Origin: Mesorhizobium silamurunense
GTDB taxonomy: Bacteria; Pseudomonadota; Alphaproteobacteria; Rhizobiales; Rhizobiaceae
Reading direction: 5' to 3'
Assembly: GCF_014843825.1 (NCBI RefSeq)
Contig: NZ_JHQR01000124.1
Location: 1 to 64,000 of the forward strand
DNA length: 64,000 nt
Both the position numbers and the translations under genes were made by a program. The notes below the pieces were generated by a model. The model was not told the origin of the DNA. It saw only the letters and a program-made list of their open reading frames with translations, and ran no database searches. Of the stretch, positions 35,003 to 43,115 are shown one piece after another (the first letter of the stretch is position 1; every line of letters starts with the position of its first letter).

Positions 35003-35520
35003 ATGCCGAAAGTGCCGCTTCGCCGCGTCGTGCTGCTTGCCGGCGCAAGTGCGGCTGCGTTGACTGCCGTTTCTCCCGCCGTCCGGGCGCAGACCGCTTT
35101 CTGGACCGGGGCTTAGTCGCCCACCTGGTACAACTTTGGCAACTGGAGCACCGGCGCGGTGCCGAACGGGACAGATAACGTCATCCTCGATACCGTCACA
35201 CCCAATGCGACTGTGGTGGATGCCGGCCTCGCCGCGCACATTTCTTCAAAGTTGGCAACTCTGGCACAGGCGCGCTCAACATCCAGAACGGCGGCACGCT
35301 GACAAGCTCGCAAAGTCAGATCGGCGGCTCCACCGTTGGCACCGGCACCGCAACCGTGACCGGTGCCGGCTCCACGTGGACCAATTCCAACGGCTTTTTT
35401 GTCGGGGAATTCGACACGGGCACGCTCACGGTCGAGAAAGGCGGTACGGTGAACTCGAACGGCGGCTCCCTGGGCGCCACTGTCGGTGACGGCGCCGGCT
35501 CTGAGGGCACGGCGATTAGC
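35003..35520 (+). pseudogene. Autotransporter passenger, truncated and interrupted
   Basis: A signal-peptide-like start (MPKVPLRRVVLLAGASAAALTAVSPAVRAQ) leads into TAFWTGA, a TAG stop at about 35113, then SPTWYNFGNWSTGAVPNGTDNVILDT. After a frameshift near 35240, NIQNGG, TSSQSQIGGSTVGTGTATVTG and GSTWTNSNGFFVGEFDTGTL follow, the beta-helix repeats of rhizobial autotransporters. It ends near 35520; the bulk of passenger and beta barrel is missing. Confidence 0.75.
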
Positions 35521-35713
35521 CTCTGTCCTGCCGGCGGCGTTGTAGCGCGACATACGCGAGATATGTCTTTGCCGCGGCGTCGCATGCTCGGCGCGATGGC
35601 CCATTTGTGCGAAGCATGGTCACGGCCAGCCTCTTGGACAGGCCATATTTCTCGGCGAACCATTCCGGTCCATAGGGTTGGTCAGATACGTCTGCTACAT
35701 CATCAAACTGCAT
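35516..35713 (-). CDS. Small hypothetical protein
   Basis: A 65-residue frame starting at ATG 35713, preceded by AGGAG at ideal spacing. The sequence contains YGPEWFAEKYGLSKRLAVTMLR followed by RACDAAAKTYLAYVALQRRR, a helix-rich layout that could be a small DNA-binding or regulatory protein, loosely like DUF3606-type proteins, but I do not recognise it. It sits just inside the broken autotransporter relic on the opposite strand. The good ribosome-binding site argues that it is real. Confidence 0.5.
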   Translation of the reverse strand: MQFDDVADVSDQPYGPEWFAEKYGLSKRLAVTMLRTNGPSRRACDAAAKTYLAYVALQRRRQDRG

Positions 35714-36061
35714 GTGATCTCCTGTGGCGAGTGCCCGCCGCTGTTCGATGACAGCAGGCACCCGCACACCACCGATGAAGGGACTCGCTCGGTGGCTGCA
35801 AGCAAATGCGCTGCCAAGGTGTTGGTTGCGCGTCTCAGCCAATTGCCTTGGCTGCCGGGACTTCAGTCTGAACAAGGCGTTGAACTGCGTCAGAGGCGCT
35901 CGGCCGGATATTTCAGGTTCTGCTCATCCCGCCGGAAAGGTGGCCGGCGCCGCTCGTGAGCATTGCCTGAAGACGCCGGCCGCGACGGTTCCGTTAGGCC
36001 CGCCGCATGGTGTTTGATGTCACTGCGAGATGGTGTGATCGCGTAGATGCTTGAGGTTTCT
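35714..36061. other. Intergenic region
   Basis: No gene seen. Short open frames on the plus strand lack domain-like content. It probably holds the promoter for the leftward 65-residue gene near 35730-35800. Confidence 0.4.
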
Positions 36062-36352
36062 CTAGGGCGAAGCTGGACTAGAATCCAAATGTCGCCTGAT
36101 TTCCTCCGGCGCTACGCCATCGTTGAACAGAACCAAAATCTGCTCCGCCAAACGCTCACGCGCTTCCTCGTCGCCAGAGATGCCCATCTCTTTCGCGTAG
36201 GCTTCCAAGAGTTTTCCGAGCGCAGCCAGTTGTTCGGGGTCGGCTATGCCCCAGAGAGTCCTCATCTCCGCATTTCCCTTGTTTGCGTAGGGCGAAAGCG
36301 TGATGAGCTCTTCCAAGCATCCGTAGCCATTTAGATCGGACGACAGGTGCAT
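36062..36352 (-). CDS. Hypothetical protein, rhizobial type
   Basis: A 96-residue, mostly helical, acidic protein: MRTLWGIADPEQLAALGKLLEAYAKEMGISGDEEARERLAEQILVLF, then EEIRRHLDSS. The second half reads as a conserved small rhizobial hypothetical protein, with helix-forming heptads and no enzymatic residues. The start may be ATG 36352 or an internal ATG near 36264; neither has an ideal ribosome-binding site. Function unknown. Confidence 0.55.
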   Translation of the reverse strand: MHLSSDLNGYGCLEELITLSPYANKGNAEMRTLWGIADPEQLAALGKLLEAYAKEMGISGDEEARERLAEQILVLFNDGVAPEEIRRHLDSSPASP

Positions 36353-36474
36353 TGTACGCCGTTTACAGCTTGGCGCTATGCAAAATGATGTACCTTGGGG
36401 TTCAGCTTGATCATTGAACCTAACTCAGGAATATAATCCTCCCCAGGGCGGCGACCTTATTCCCGGAGATCGCC

Positions 36475-36756
36475 ATGACAATGAAATTTCCATTCACAGA
36501 GGATACGCTCGGCAAAAAGCTCGAGGCCGGTACTGGCATTTCGGTTGACTGCCTGACTTGCAAGCGCAATGCGGTGCTGGACGTCGCCGCGCTGGTCAAG
36601 CACTTAGGCCCGGATCATGGGGCGATGCATTGGGACCTGATCAAGGTGATCTATTGCCACGAATGCCGCAGCGCCGGCCGAGAGGATCGCAACCTGCAGT
36701 TCACGAACCATGCGGCGACGCCGAACAAGCACAAGGGCTGGACGCCCTGTGCCTGA
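36475..36756 (+). CDS. Small zinc-ribbon-like hypothetical protein
   Basis: A 93-residue protein with two Cys pairs, CLTC (residues 25-28) and CHEC (62-65), separated by a helix, a layout that suggests a zinc ribbon. GGAG stands nine bases before the ATG. It stands alone with no operon partner. No homologue recognised; may be a small DNA- or protein-binding accessory factor. Confidence 0.6.
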   Translation: MTMKFPFTEDTLGKKLEAGTGISVDCLTCKRNAVLDVAALVKHLGPDHGAMHWDLIKVIYCHECRSAGREDRNLQFTNHAATPNKHKGWTPCA

Positions 36757-36809
36757 CACGGGAGCGGCCCGGCAGGCTGGCAAGGTAGGCTAGCGAACGC
36801 CGGGCCTAA

Positions 36810-36844
36810 CCGGTGGGAATCTCTCGGGGGCGAGAGAGCACCGG
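36810..36844 (+). terminator. Two-part hairpin after the zinc-ribbon gene
   Basis: CCGGTG ... CACCGG forms the outer stem and CTCTCG GGGG CGAGAG the inner stem, with a small bulge between. It lies 54 bp after the stop at 36756. Could terminate that gene or be part of a small structured RNA; no U tract. Confidence 0.4.
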
Positions 36845-37049
36845 CTGACGATGAATATACGCCCCTGCTGCAATGATCGGCACACATCCATAAGGACGAA
36901 GCGGATAGGTACCTAATCCAGCAACGCATACAGTGCCAACCCAGCTATGATCGCGCTGGCGAGCATCAGAGCGGTGATGGCGGCGATGTAGAGAGGGACC
37001 AAAGCTAGCTTAAGGTGCCAATGAGGCCTGGAAATTGAACGAGGCTAGA

Positions 37050-37093
37050 GCAATTCCAGGAACGGTGCGTAGCGGTTTTCCGTCCGGAATTGC
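37050..37093. repeat. Rhizobial intergenic palindromic repeat (RIME-like)
   Basis: GCAATTCC (37050-37057) and GGAATTGC (37086-37093) frame GTGCGTAGCGGTTTTCCGTC. The wording AGCAATTCCAGGAA...CGGTTTTCCGTCCGGAATTGCG matches a dispersed intergenic repeat I recognise from many rhizobial genomes. Confidence 0.6.
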
Positions 37094-37127
37094 GCAAAAA
37101 CAAATGCTTAGAACGGATCAGCGAACC

Positions 37128-37253
37128 ATGATCGGCACCCCCTTTCCAGTTGGCGCCGGTCCCCGCCGTTTCGTTCTCGCCACGGCGAGCGTCGCGCTAA
37201 TCGGATGGGTGCTCATCGTCATGCCCCATAACGTTGGCTGGTGCTGGCTCTGA
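37128..37253 (+). CDS. Possible small membrane peptide
   Basis: A 41-codon frame from ATG 37128 encodes one hydrophobic helix (RRFVLATASVALIGWVLIVM) with a short aromatic tail. It follows the intergenic repeat. No clear ribosome-binding site; may be chance. Confidence 0.25.
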   Translation: MIGTPFPVGAGPRRFVLATASVALIGWVLIVMPHNVGWCWL

Positions 37254-37266
37254 GAGAGGTGGGTTC

Positions 37267-37313
37267 TGGTCGGAGTGGCAGGATTTGAACCTGCAACCCC
37301 ATCGTCCCGAACG
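37267..37313 (-). other. 3' fragment of tRNA-Pro (CGG), probable attachment site
   Basis: Read leftward: CGTTCGGGACG (anticodon loop with CGG), a T arm GCAGGTTCAAATCCTGC, the acceptor strand CACTCCG and ACCA. The matching 5' half (it should begin CGGAGTG) is absent upstream, so this is not an intact tRNA but a 3' copy of the kind left when an element integrates into a tRNA gene. It lies 69 bp from the stop codon of the tyrosine integrase. Confidence 0.75.
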
Positions 37314-37381
37314 AGCGGGTTGGCCGGCAAGAGCCCGGATTTCCGCCACTTCCTATGATGCCAGACAGCCTTTGTTCACGT

Positions 37382-38692
37382 TTATTTCCGGCGATTCTGT
37401 GGGGTAACTGTGGGGTAGTCGGAAACGTTCTCCTTCTGTGCCACGAGCATCCTGACTGTGTTTTTGGGCACGTTTCGCGAACGTGACTTGGAGACGATCG
37501 CCCGGGTGGCTTCGGCCTGAAAATCGGGGTGATGGTGCCCATAGGTCTCAATCAGCATTTCGACTGTCATACCGAGAAATCCGGCGGCCGCCCACCGGTC
37601 GGTACCCTGCTGCATCAGCCAGGTCGCGGCTGTGTGACGGAAGACGTGCGGTGTGATGTCAGTGCGGAACACGCGCCGCATGCTACCGTCAGGTGCTGCC
37701 ACGTCGTCATACCAGCCGAGCCCGGCCGCCTCGACCACCGAGCGGAAGGCTTTCTTGATCGACTGCACTGGTTTGCCGTTCCACTCTACGACGTAGTCGT
37801 GCGCGATCATGCGGCCGATGCTTGCGCTTTTCCCGCGGCCCTTGGTCTTGATCTGCAACGGCGTTGCCGCCCAGCGACGTACATGTGCAAGCAGCCGGTC
37901 AGGCAACCTGACCGGTGGTTGGCGCTTGTTCGTCTCGTGGCGGCGGGCGGCGCGGCGGTAGAAAATGCCATATTCGAGGTCGACATATCCGGCGCCCTCT
38001 GTTGGCCGGATGGCCGCTCCGCAGACCGCGGCCGACCGGGTGCCGGTGTATAGAGCAACCAGCATGAATCGCGCGACGTGACGTGCGGTGCGGCGATCGC
38101 TTGGCTTACCCTTCCATGACTGTCGCATGCGCCATGCGGCGCGAAGTAGGGCGGCTGCTTCGTCGCGTGTCAACCAACGGTCGCGCGGTACAGGCTTCGC
38201 TGGCAGCACGATTGCAGGTGCAGACGTTATATAGCCTTCACGGTGATAGTTGTTCAGGGCCGCGCGCAGATCCTCCAACTGACGTCTGGCAGCGGGGCCA
38301 TTGCCGTGCACCTTCGCGTAGTCGCGACAGACCTTGCCATTGATGTCGCCGATTTTCGCGTTGCCGAACCACCTTAGCGCAACGATCAGCCGCTTGGCGG
38401 TTTCCGTTGGCTGGGCGTGTGAGGGCGCGACGTCAGTAAGATAAACGCTAACGGCGTCGGCTACCGGGACGGTGGCCGGATCGCGGCCGCGCTCGCGGGC
38501 CGGCCGGTATTTTTCGATGATGTGTTGGGCGAGCCGTCTCTCAGCGCGTTCGCGGTCGCCAGTGCTACCGCAAGCGCTGATGAAGGTTGCGCCATCGCGG
38601 ATGAACCATCCAGCTCCGTTGCGCAGGCTGCCGTCCGTCCTTCTGCTTTCGGCGCACCAGACGAGGCGCGCCCCTTTCGGCGTCCGCGGCAT
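37382..38692 (-). CDS. Tyrosine-recombinase integrase
   Basis: A 436-residue phage-type integrase. Core-binding SAM-like domain at about 75-155, catalytic domain from about 170. Catalytic residues: Arg219 in LYTGTRSAAVCG, His349-x-x-Arg352 in HVFRHTAATWL, and the nucleophile Tyr384 in ETYGHHHP. The usual second His/Trp before the Tyr reads Met in FLGMTVEML, a tolerated variant in some integrases. The 3' end faces the tRNA-Pro fragment at 37267-37313, which is the expected arrangement for integration into a tRNA 3' end. Its start overlaps a small HTH-like gene (38461-38883). Confidence 0.9.
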   Translation of the reverse strand: MPRTPKGARLVWCAESRRTDGSLRNGAGWFIRDGATFISACGSTGDRERAERRLAQHIIEKYRPARERGRDPATVPVADAVSVYLTDVAPSHAQPTETAKRLIVALRWFGNAKIGDINGKVCRDYAKVHGNGPAARRQLEDLRAALNNYHREGYITSAPAIVLPAKPVPRDRWLTRDEAAALLRAAWRMRQSWKGKPSDRRTARHVARFMLVALYTGTRSAAVCGAAIRPTEGAGYVDLEYGIFYRRAARRHETNKRQPPVRLPDRLLAHVRRWAATPLQIKTKGRGKSASIGRMIAHDYVVEWNGKPVQSIKKAFRSVVEAAGLGWYDDVAAPDGSMRRVFRTDITPHVFRHTAATWLMQQGTDRWAAAGFLGMTVEMLIETYGHHHPDFQAEATRAIVSKSRSRNVPKNTVRMLVAQKENVSDYPTVTPQNRRK

Positions 38693-38883
38693 AGCTCTCT
38701 CATCTTAGCGATTGCTGCCAAAGTCACGTATTCCTTGCCCGCGATCAGCTCTGTCTGAAGGCGGCCAGCATCTCGTTCTTTTCGCAACCCTGCCGCGCCC
38801 ATAGAGCCGTTCGGGAACGCGATCTCGGCAGCAACGTTGAGGCGGAGCGGCATATTGTCGTCCGACTGCTTTGGAATGCTCAT
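38461..38883 (-). CDS. Small protein upstream of the integrase, excisionase-like
   Basis: The first ~65 residues (MPLRLNVAAEIAFPNGSMGAAGLRKERDAGRLQTELIAGKEYVTLAAIAKMRELC) have the look of a short winged-HTH/excisionase-type domain that is conserved next to rhizobial integrases of this kind. The last ~65 residues overlap the integrase start in another frame and are low-complexity Ala/Ser, so the functional part is probably the first half. No separate excisionase is seen near this integrase, which makes a directionality-factor role plausible. Confidence 0.55.
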   Translation of the reverse strand: MSIPKQSDDNMPLRLNVAAEIAFPNGSMGAAGLRKERDAGRLQTELIAGKEYVTLAAIAKMRELCRGRRKGRASSGAPKAEGRTAACATELDGSSAMAQPSSALAVALATANALRDGSPNTSSKNTGRPASAAAIRPPSR

Positions 38884-39261
38884 TGCATGCCTCTCTTTTG
38901 ACGCCGGAGAACAAACTCGGTGTCATCGCTGGCACTATCCCGAGGTTCATTCTCACCACCAGGTGCTTTTGCGCTTGAAAAGTACGCACCTAAGAGCCGT
39001 ATGTGAACGGCACTAGACCTCTTATGCGGTGATTAGGACACTCTGGCGTAAATAACGGCGTGTATAGGGCAGGAAGAACTTATGAAAATCCCGCTGCCGT
39101 TCGAACCTGCAATCTATCGACGCGCCGCCTCGTCGGAATCGGCGCAAATCACGGGCCGCACTGCCGGAAAATTCGTTGCAAAGGATTCTTCGTGCGTCGA
39201 AATCGCGCTCCGCACTACCGTTTGAGGGTCACGGCGAGCGACTGCTCCGTCGCAGGAACCT
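38884..39261. other. Intergenic region
   Basis: Nothing gene-like is seen. Holds the promoter of the integrase cassette. The reading frame across 39060-39449 on the plus strand is antisense to the vapC remnant and not protein-like. Confidence 0.45.
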
Positions 39262-39655
39262 TAGGCGGCTTCGATATCGGTCTTCGGGAAATCGGCTCCC
39301 TTGAACATCAGCGGCTGGGCGAAATGGCGGGCACATGCATAGGCAAAACAGTCACCGATTCAGTCGCGCGGGATGACGACCCTTGCCGTAGCGATCAAAT
39401 GCCTCGAGCGCGATCCTGGCTGTCTCCGGCGGCACGGCAACCACCTTGATCTCCATCAGCGCGAGATAGCGGTCCAGCGCCTCGCCAGCGCGGACGATGG
39501 ACAACCCTAGCATCCGCGCAACCGCAATGGCCGCCTCCCACACAGCCAAAGGAGAGGTAAGCCGTGTCTTAGACTGCCATGCGCGCCAGAAGCTCGCGCG
39601 CATCGTCTTCCTCGGTCAGAAGCGCCGTCAGGGCCGAGGCATCAATGAACATCAT
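39262..39655 (-). pseudogene. vapC: VapC (PIN-domain) toxin, frameshifted
   Basis: Three frames together give a full VapC: MMFIDASALTALLTEEDDAR ELLARMA, then after a shift near 39575 KTRLTSPLAVWEAAIAVARM...RIALEAFDRYGKGRHPARLN, then after a second shift near 39375 GDCFAYACARHFAQPLMFKG ADFPKTDIEAA and a stop at 39262. The PIN acidic residues (FIDAS; GDCFAYA) survive, but two frameshifts make the toxin inactive. Confidence 0.85.
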
Positions 39656-39897
39656 CCGTCCTCGTACAAGCTGTCACGGAACGCCTTATCAGCCGGTCGG
39701 CCCTTTGCCGGGTTGCCATCTGCGCGCAATTTACGAGCGAAATCGATTCCAAGCTCGACCAGGTGCGGCACGCCCCTCTCGCGCTCAAGCTCATGGACAA
39801 GTGCGGTGTGCACAGCTTCGGTCAGACCAGTCTTTCTCAGCGCCGCCACTTTGCGGGCTAGGGCATCGGTCTCCGGATTCTTGATATGGAAAGCCAT
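39652..39897 (-). CDS. vapB: VapB-family antitoxin
   Basis: An 81-residue antitoxin: MAFHIKNPETDALARKVAALRKTGLTEAVHTALVHELERERG with a C-terminal toxin-binding segment (PADKAFRDSLYEDG), a common rhizobial VapB form. Start ATG 39897 is chosen because similarity begins there. It overlaps the vapC remnant by four bases. The antitoxin is intact although its toxin is dead, so it is a residual half of a module. Confidence 0.85.
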   Translation of the reverse strand: MAFHIKNPETDALARKVAALRKTGLTEAVHTALVHELERERGVPHLVELGIDFARKLRADGNPAKGRPADKAFRDSLYEDG

Positions 39898-40040
39898 GCT
39901 GTCATCTATCCTACCTGGTGTATCCATATGTTGCACTTTCGATACAAAACGAACTGTCGGGTTTCCGCGCCTCGCGCTATTCGCGATGCTGCAAGTCCCT
40001 GAGATAGCGCAACGAAAAAACCAGCCGGCGGCGGACCTCA

Positions 40041-40225
40041 GTCGGCAGCATGGTTTGCAGCGAGTTCGGCGCGCTGGGCGCGCTTCGAGAGCCGCACGAA
40101 ATCCTAGGTCCAAAGCACGGTGCGGGGGACGGCCGTTTTTGGTGATGATGAGCGGCTCGCGATACGGCGGCGTGGTAGACGCCAAAATTCTTCGACGCTT
40201 GAGCGGCGGAGACGGTCAATGTCAT
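40041..40225 (-). pseudogene. Phd/YefM-type antitoxin remnant
   Basis: The minus strand starts MTLTVSAAQASKNFGVYH, the usual Phd beginning, shifts frame to REPLIITKNGRP, then continues in pieces (FVRLSKRAQRAELAANHA). At least two frameshifts and a premature end. No toxin partner remains next to it. Confidence 0.7.
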
Positions 40226-40741
40226 GGCGCAGTCTCCTTTATTCCGGAGCATACCGAAGTCTTGGCCATACCGCGATCGTCGCAACTACTCGCGGCAGCG
40301 CGGCCGGCGCTTGGGGAGTAGTCGAGAGACTCGAACGGCCGATTTACCCGAAGCCACGTTGCGCCGTGCGGAGGCGCTGGACGCTCTGGATTCTGTTCTG
40401 CCCTTCGTCTCCGTTGGAAGCGCTCCGTTCGCTGGGGCGGCGGACGGCGACCACGGCGTACAAATAGGTCTGGTGGCGGTCCGCTACGCACTATTTCCGG
40501 ACCATTGCAGTCGGGCGACTGAATAGGCGGTCGCCTGGCTGTCTCGCCTCCTTCGCCGTCCGCCTTCTTGGCGCGGAGCGGTCCCTACCTCGGTGATGCC
40601 TCTGCCGGAAGCGGTACGATCGAACGGCCCTTTTCCGGTCTTACGGCTGTCCTGCCATAAAAGTGAGAGTGTGGATTGGCTTTTCCACGACGGGTCGAAA
40701 GCTGGGGAGAGTCCTCCGGCGCCTGTCGCGGAGAAATCACG
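40226..40741. promoter_or_regulatory. Leader region of the ardC operon
   Basis: No gene seen; short frames lack protein character. It should hold the promoter for the ardC-toprim genes; a GGAG site precedes the ATG by nine bases. Confidence 0.4.
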
Positions 40742-41701
40742 ATGTCCAATCACTATCACCGACGCGGAGCCACTGCCGGCCGGACGAACCTCTATGACGA
40801 GATAACCGACAAGATCATCTTGGAGTTGGAGGCGGGTCGGCTTCCCTGGGTTCAGCCATGGGGGAGCGCGGCGGCCAAGGCGCCGCTTTCGCTGCCCCGG
40901 AACGCCAGCACCGGCAGAGCATATAGCGGCATCAATGTGCTCATCCTCTGGGGCGCTGTCGTCGAGCAGGGTTATACGGCCCAAAGCTGGCTGACTTTCC
41001 GCCAAGCCCTCGCGCTCGGCGGAAACGTTCGGAAGGGCGCGCACGGCACAAGCGTCGTGTACGCCGATCGCTTTGTTCCTGACGATGAGAAGAAACGCGC
41101 CAGAGATACTGGTGAAGATGCCCGGCCGGTTCCATTCCTCAAGAAGTTCACCGTGTTCAATGCCGAGCAATGTGAAGGTTTGCCGGAAGACATCGCAGTG
41201 TCCCCGCTACCGGACCCGGCCCTGATCGAGCCACGCGTCGAGGCCCTGATCAAGGCCACAGGCATCGAATTCCGCATCGGTGGCGATCGAGCCTATTACT
41301 TGCCAAACCAGGACCGGGTTCAAGTACCGCCGCCTCAAGCCTTCTTCGAGCCTATCAACTGGCACCGCACGGCGCTGCATGAACTTGGCCATGCCACTGG
41401 CCATCCCTCACGTCTTGCTCGCGACTTTTCCGGCTCCTTTGGGACCAGAAAGTATGCGTTCGAGGAACTGGTGGCAGAGATCAGCGCCGCCTTCTCGTGC
41501 GCTGCTCTGGGTATCGTTCCGACCGTGCGGCATGCCGACTACATCGGATCCTGGCTGGAGGTGCTGCGGGAGGACAACCGCGCTGTCGTGCGCGCCGCCA
41601 GCCTGGCCGGCAAGTCGGCCGACTGGCTCCTCGGCCATCTGCCAGAAGAAGTCGCGCTGCCCATCCATGTGGATGCCGATCAGAACAGGAGGGCAGCCTG
41701 A
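40742..41701 (+). CDS. ardC: ArdC-like antirestriction protein
   Basis: A 319-residue protein of the ArdC family. The N-terminal single-stranded-DNA-binding ArcN domain (about 12-140: LYDEITDKIILELEAGRLPWVQPW ... YSGINVLILWG) is followed by a zinc metallopeptidase-like domain with His213-Glu-Leu-Gly-His217. Such proteins protect incoming conjugative DNA in the recipient. ATG 40742 is preferred over an in-frame ATG 66 bases upstream because GGAG precedes it and homology begins there. Overlaps the next gene (TGATG). Confidence 0.9.
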   Translation: MSNHYHRRGATAGRTNLYDEITDKIILELEAGRLPWVQPWGSAAAKAPLSLPRNASTGRAYSGINVLILWGAVVEQGYTAQSWLTFRQALALGGNVRKGAHGTSVVYADRFVPDDEKKRARDTGEDARPVPFLKKFTVFNAEQCEGLPEDIAVSPLPDPALIEPRVEALIKATGIEFRIGGDRAYYLPNQDRVQVPPPQAFFEPINWHRTALHELGHATGHPSRLARDFSGSFGTRKYAFEELVAEISAAFSCAALGIVPTVRHADYIGSWLEVLREDNRAVVRAASLAGKSADWLLGHLPEEVALPIHVDADQNRRAA

Positions 41702-42762
41702 TGTCGCGGCGCGATATCTGCGAACTGGCATCCTGTCTCGGTCGACAGGCCGAGGCAGTGTGCCGACGCTATCTGTCCAATGGTCGTCGCGTGGGGCGGT
41801 ATTGGGTGGTTGGCGATGCTCGCAATACCTCGGGGCGCTCCATGTTTGTCCGCCTGAAGGGACCGGATTTCGGCAAGGGCGCGGCAGGCAAGTGGACCGA
41901 CGCCGCCACTGGCGAGCACGGTGACCTGCTCGACGTCATTCGGGAATCTCTTGGCTTGATCGACTTCAGGGACGTTGCCGATGAGGCGCGCAGCTTTTTG
42001 TCCACGCCTCCACTAACGCCCGATCCAGCCGAACGCAAAAGGCGAGCACCTGGCGCTGGAGCAGGCTCTGCCAAAGCGGCGACACGGCTGGTTGCCATGT
42101 CGCGGCCCATCTCCCGGACACTTGTCGAGACGTATTTGCGAGCACGCGGTATAACAGCCTTCCACGAAACCGGCAGCCTTCGCTTTCATCCGCGCTGCTA
42201 CTATCGGCCCGACGAGGACGGCCCGAGCGAAACCTGGCCTGCGATGATCGCGGCCGTTACCGATCTCAACGGTAAACTCACGGGCGCGCACCGCACCTGG
42301 CTCGATCCGGACGGTTTCAGTGAGACCTGTCTCGGCCGAGCTCCAATCGACACGCCTAGGCGAGCCATGGGCCAACTGTTGGGGCACGCGGTCCGCTTCG
42401 GCGTCGGCTGCGACGTGATGGCCGCCGGCGAAGGCATCGAGACCATGCTTTCGCAACGCTCGGTGCTGCCCACCATGCCGGTAATCGCAGCCCTGTCCGC
42501 GGCACATCTGTCAGCCATCCTTTTTCCTGACAGGCTGCGGCGTCTTTACATCGCCCGCGACAACGATCCTGCGGGGGATAGGGCAATGGTGACCCTCATG
42601 GAACGCGCCAGTTCGGCCGGGATCGAGGCGATCGTGCTGACGCCGCAACTCGGCGACTTCAACGAGGATCTGCGTCTGCTCGGTCTCGATGCCCTGAGGA
42701 CAACCTTGCGGGTTCAGATCGCACCGCAGGACGTCCCCCGCTTCATGGCCCTCGCGGCCTGA
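41701..42762 (+). CDS. Toprim-domain (primase/helicase-like) protein
   Basis: A 353-residue protein with an N-terminal zinc-finger-less primase-like region (CRRYLSNGRRVGRYWVVGD, GKWTDAATGEHGDLLDVIRES) and a C-terminal Toprim domain (VMAAGEGIETMLSQRS, LRRLYIARDNDPAGDRA with the D-x-D metal site). It is the type of replication-associated protein that follows ArdC in rhizobial ICEs. May prime replication of the transferred strand; not shown here. Start overlaps the ardC stop. Confidence 0.87.
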   Translation: MSRRDICELASCLGRQAEAVCRRYLSNGRRVGRYWVVGDARNTSGRSMFVRLKGPDFGKGAAGKWTDAATGEHGDLLDVIRESLGLIDFRDVADEARSFLSTPPLTPDPAERKRRAPGAGAGSAKAATRLVAMSRPISRTLVETYLRARGITAFHETGSLRFHPRCYYRPDEDGPSETWPAMIAAVTDLNGKLTGAHRTWLDPDGFSETCLGRAPIDTPRRAMGQLLGHAVRFGVGCDVMAAGEGIETMLSQRSVLPTMPVIAALSAAHLSAILFPDRLRRLYIARDNDPAGDRAMVTLMERASSAGIEAIVLTPQLGDFNEDLRLLGLDALRTTLRVQIAPQDVPRFMALAA

Positions 42763-42893
42763 CGGGAGGAGAGAGCGACAAGCGGCATGCCGTTGTCCTT
42801 GCGCACATGGCGTTTGCTTCGTCGGGAAAGGACCGGCCCACGGCCTTCCAGAGGGCGATCGGGCGACAGCCGGTCGGGACTTGCAATGGCTTT

Positions 42894-42991
42894 GCCCGGC
42901 TATTTTCCGGCGGCCCTTCCCACCCCACGCGACGCGCCGCGTGGGGGTCCCCGGCTTCGTGCCTTTCCATCGCGAAGCAAAATAGCCGGGC
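42894..42991. repeat. Nested inverted repeats between toprim and DUF2493 genes
   Basis: Outer arms GCCCGGCTATTTT (42894-42906) and AAAATAGCCGGGC (42979-42991) are a perfect 13-bp inverted repeat 72 bp apart. Inside them CCCCACGC (42923-42930) and GCGTGGGG (42939-42946) form a second hairpin with an 8-base loop. The surrounding 353-bp gap (42763-43115) has no gene. Possibilities are an untranslated structured leader of the DUF2493 gene, a replication-type origin or a protein-binding site. Confidence 0.6.
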
Positions 42992-43115
42992 CTCGCCATC
43001 CTCCACTCCCGTTCCGGCCCTGCGCTGACGCTTCGGATGCAAGTCCGGACCGCCTGTCGCCTTCGTCGCCATGAAGGCCGCGATGGGCGCGACCGATCCG
43101 CCGAAGGAAGCCGCC

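Larger units (their letters stand above)
36757..37264. other. Intergenic region with hairpin and repeat element
   Basis: Holds a two-part hairpin (36810-36844), a rhizobial intergenic repeat (37050-37093) and a possible small membrane peptide (37128-37253), each listed separately. No larger gene seen. Confidence 0.5.

Noticed and set aside
37265-37345. Intact tRNA-Pro gene
   Set aside because: The 3' half matches, but the 5' acceptor strand CGGAGTG is absent at the right distance.
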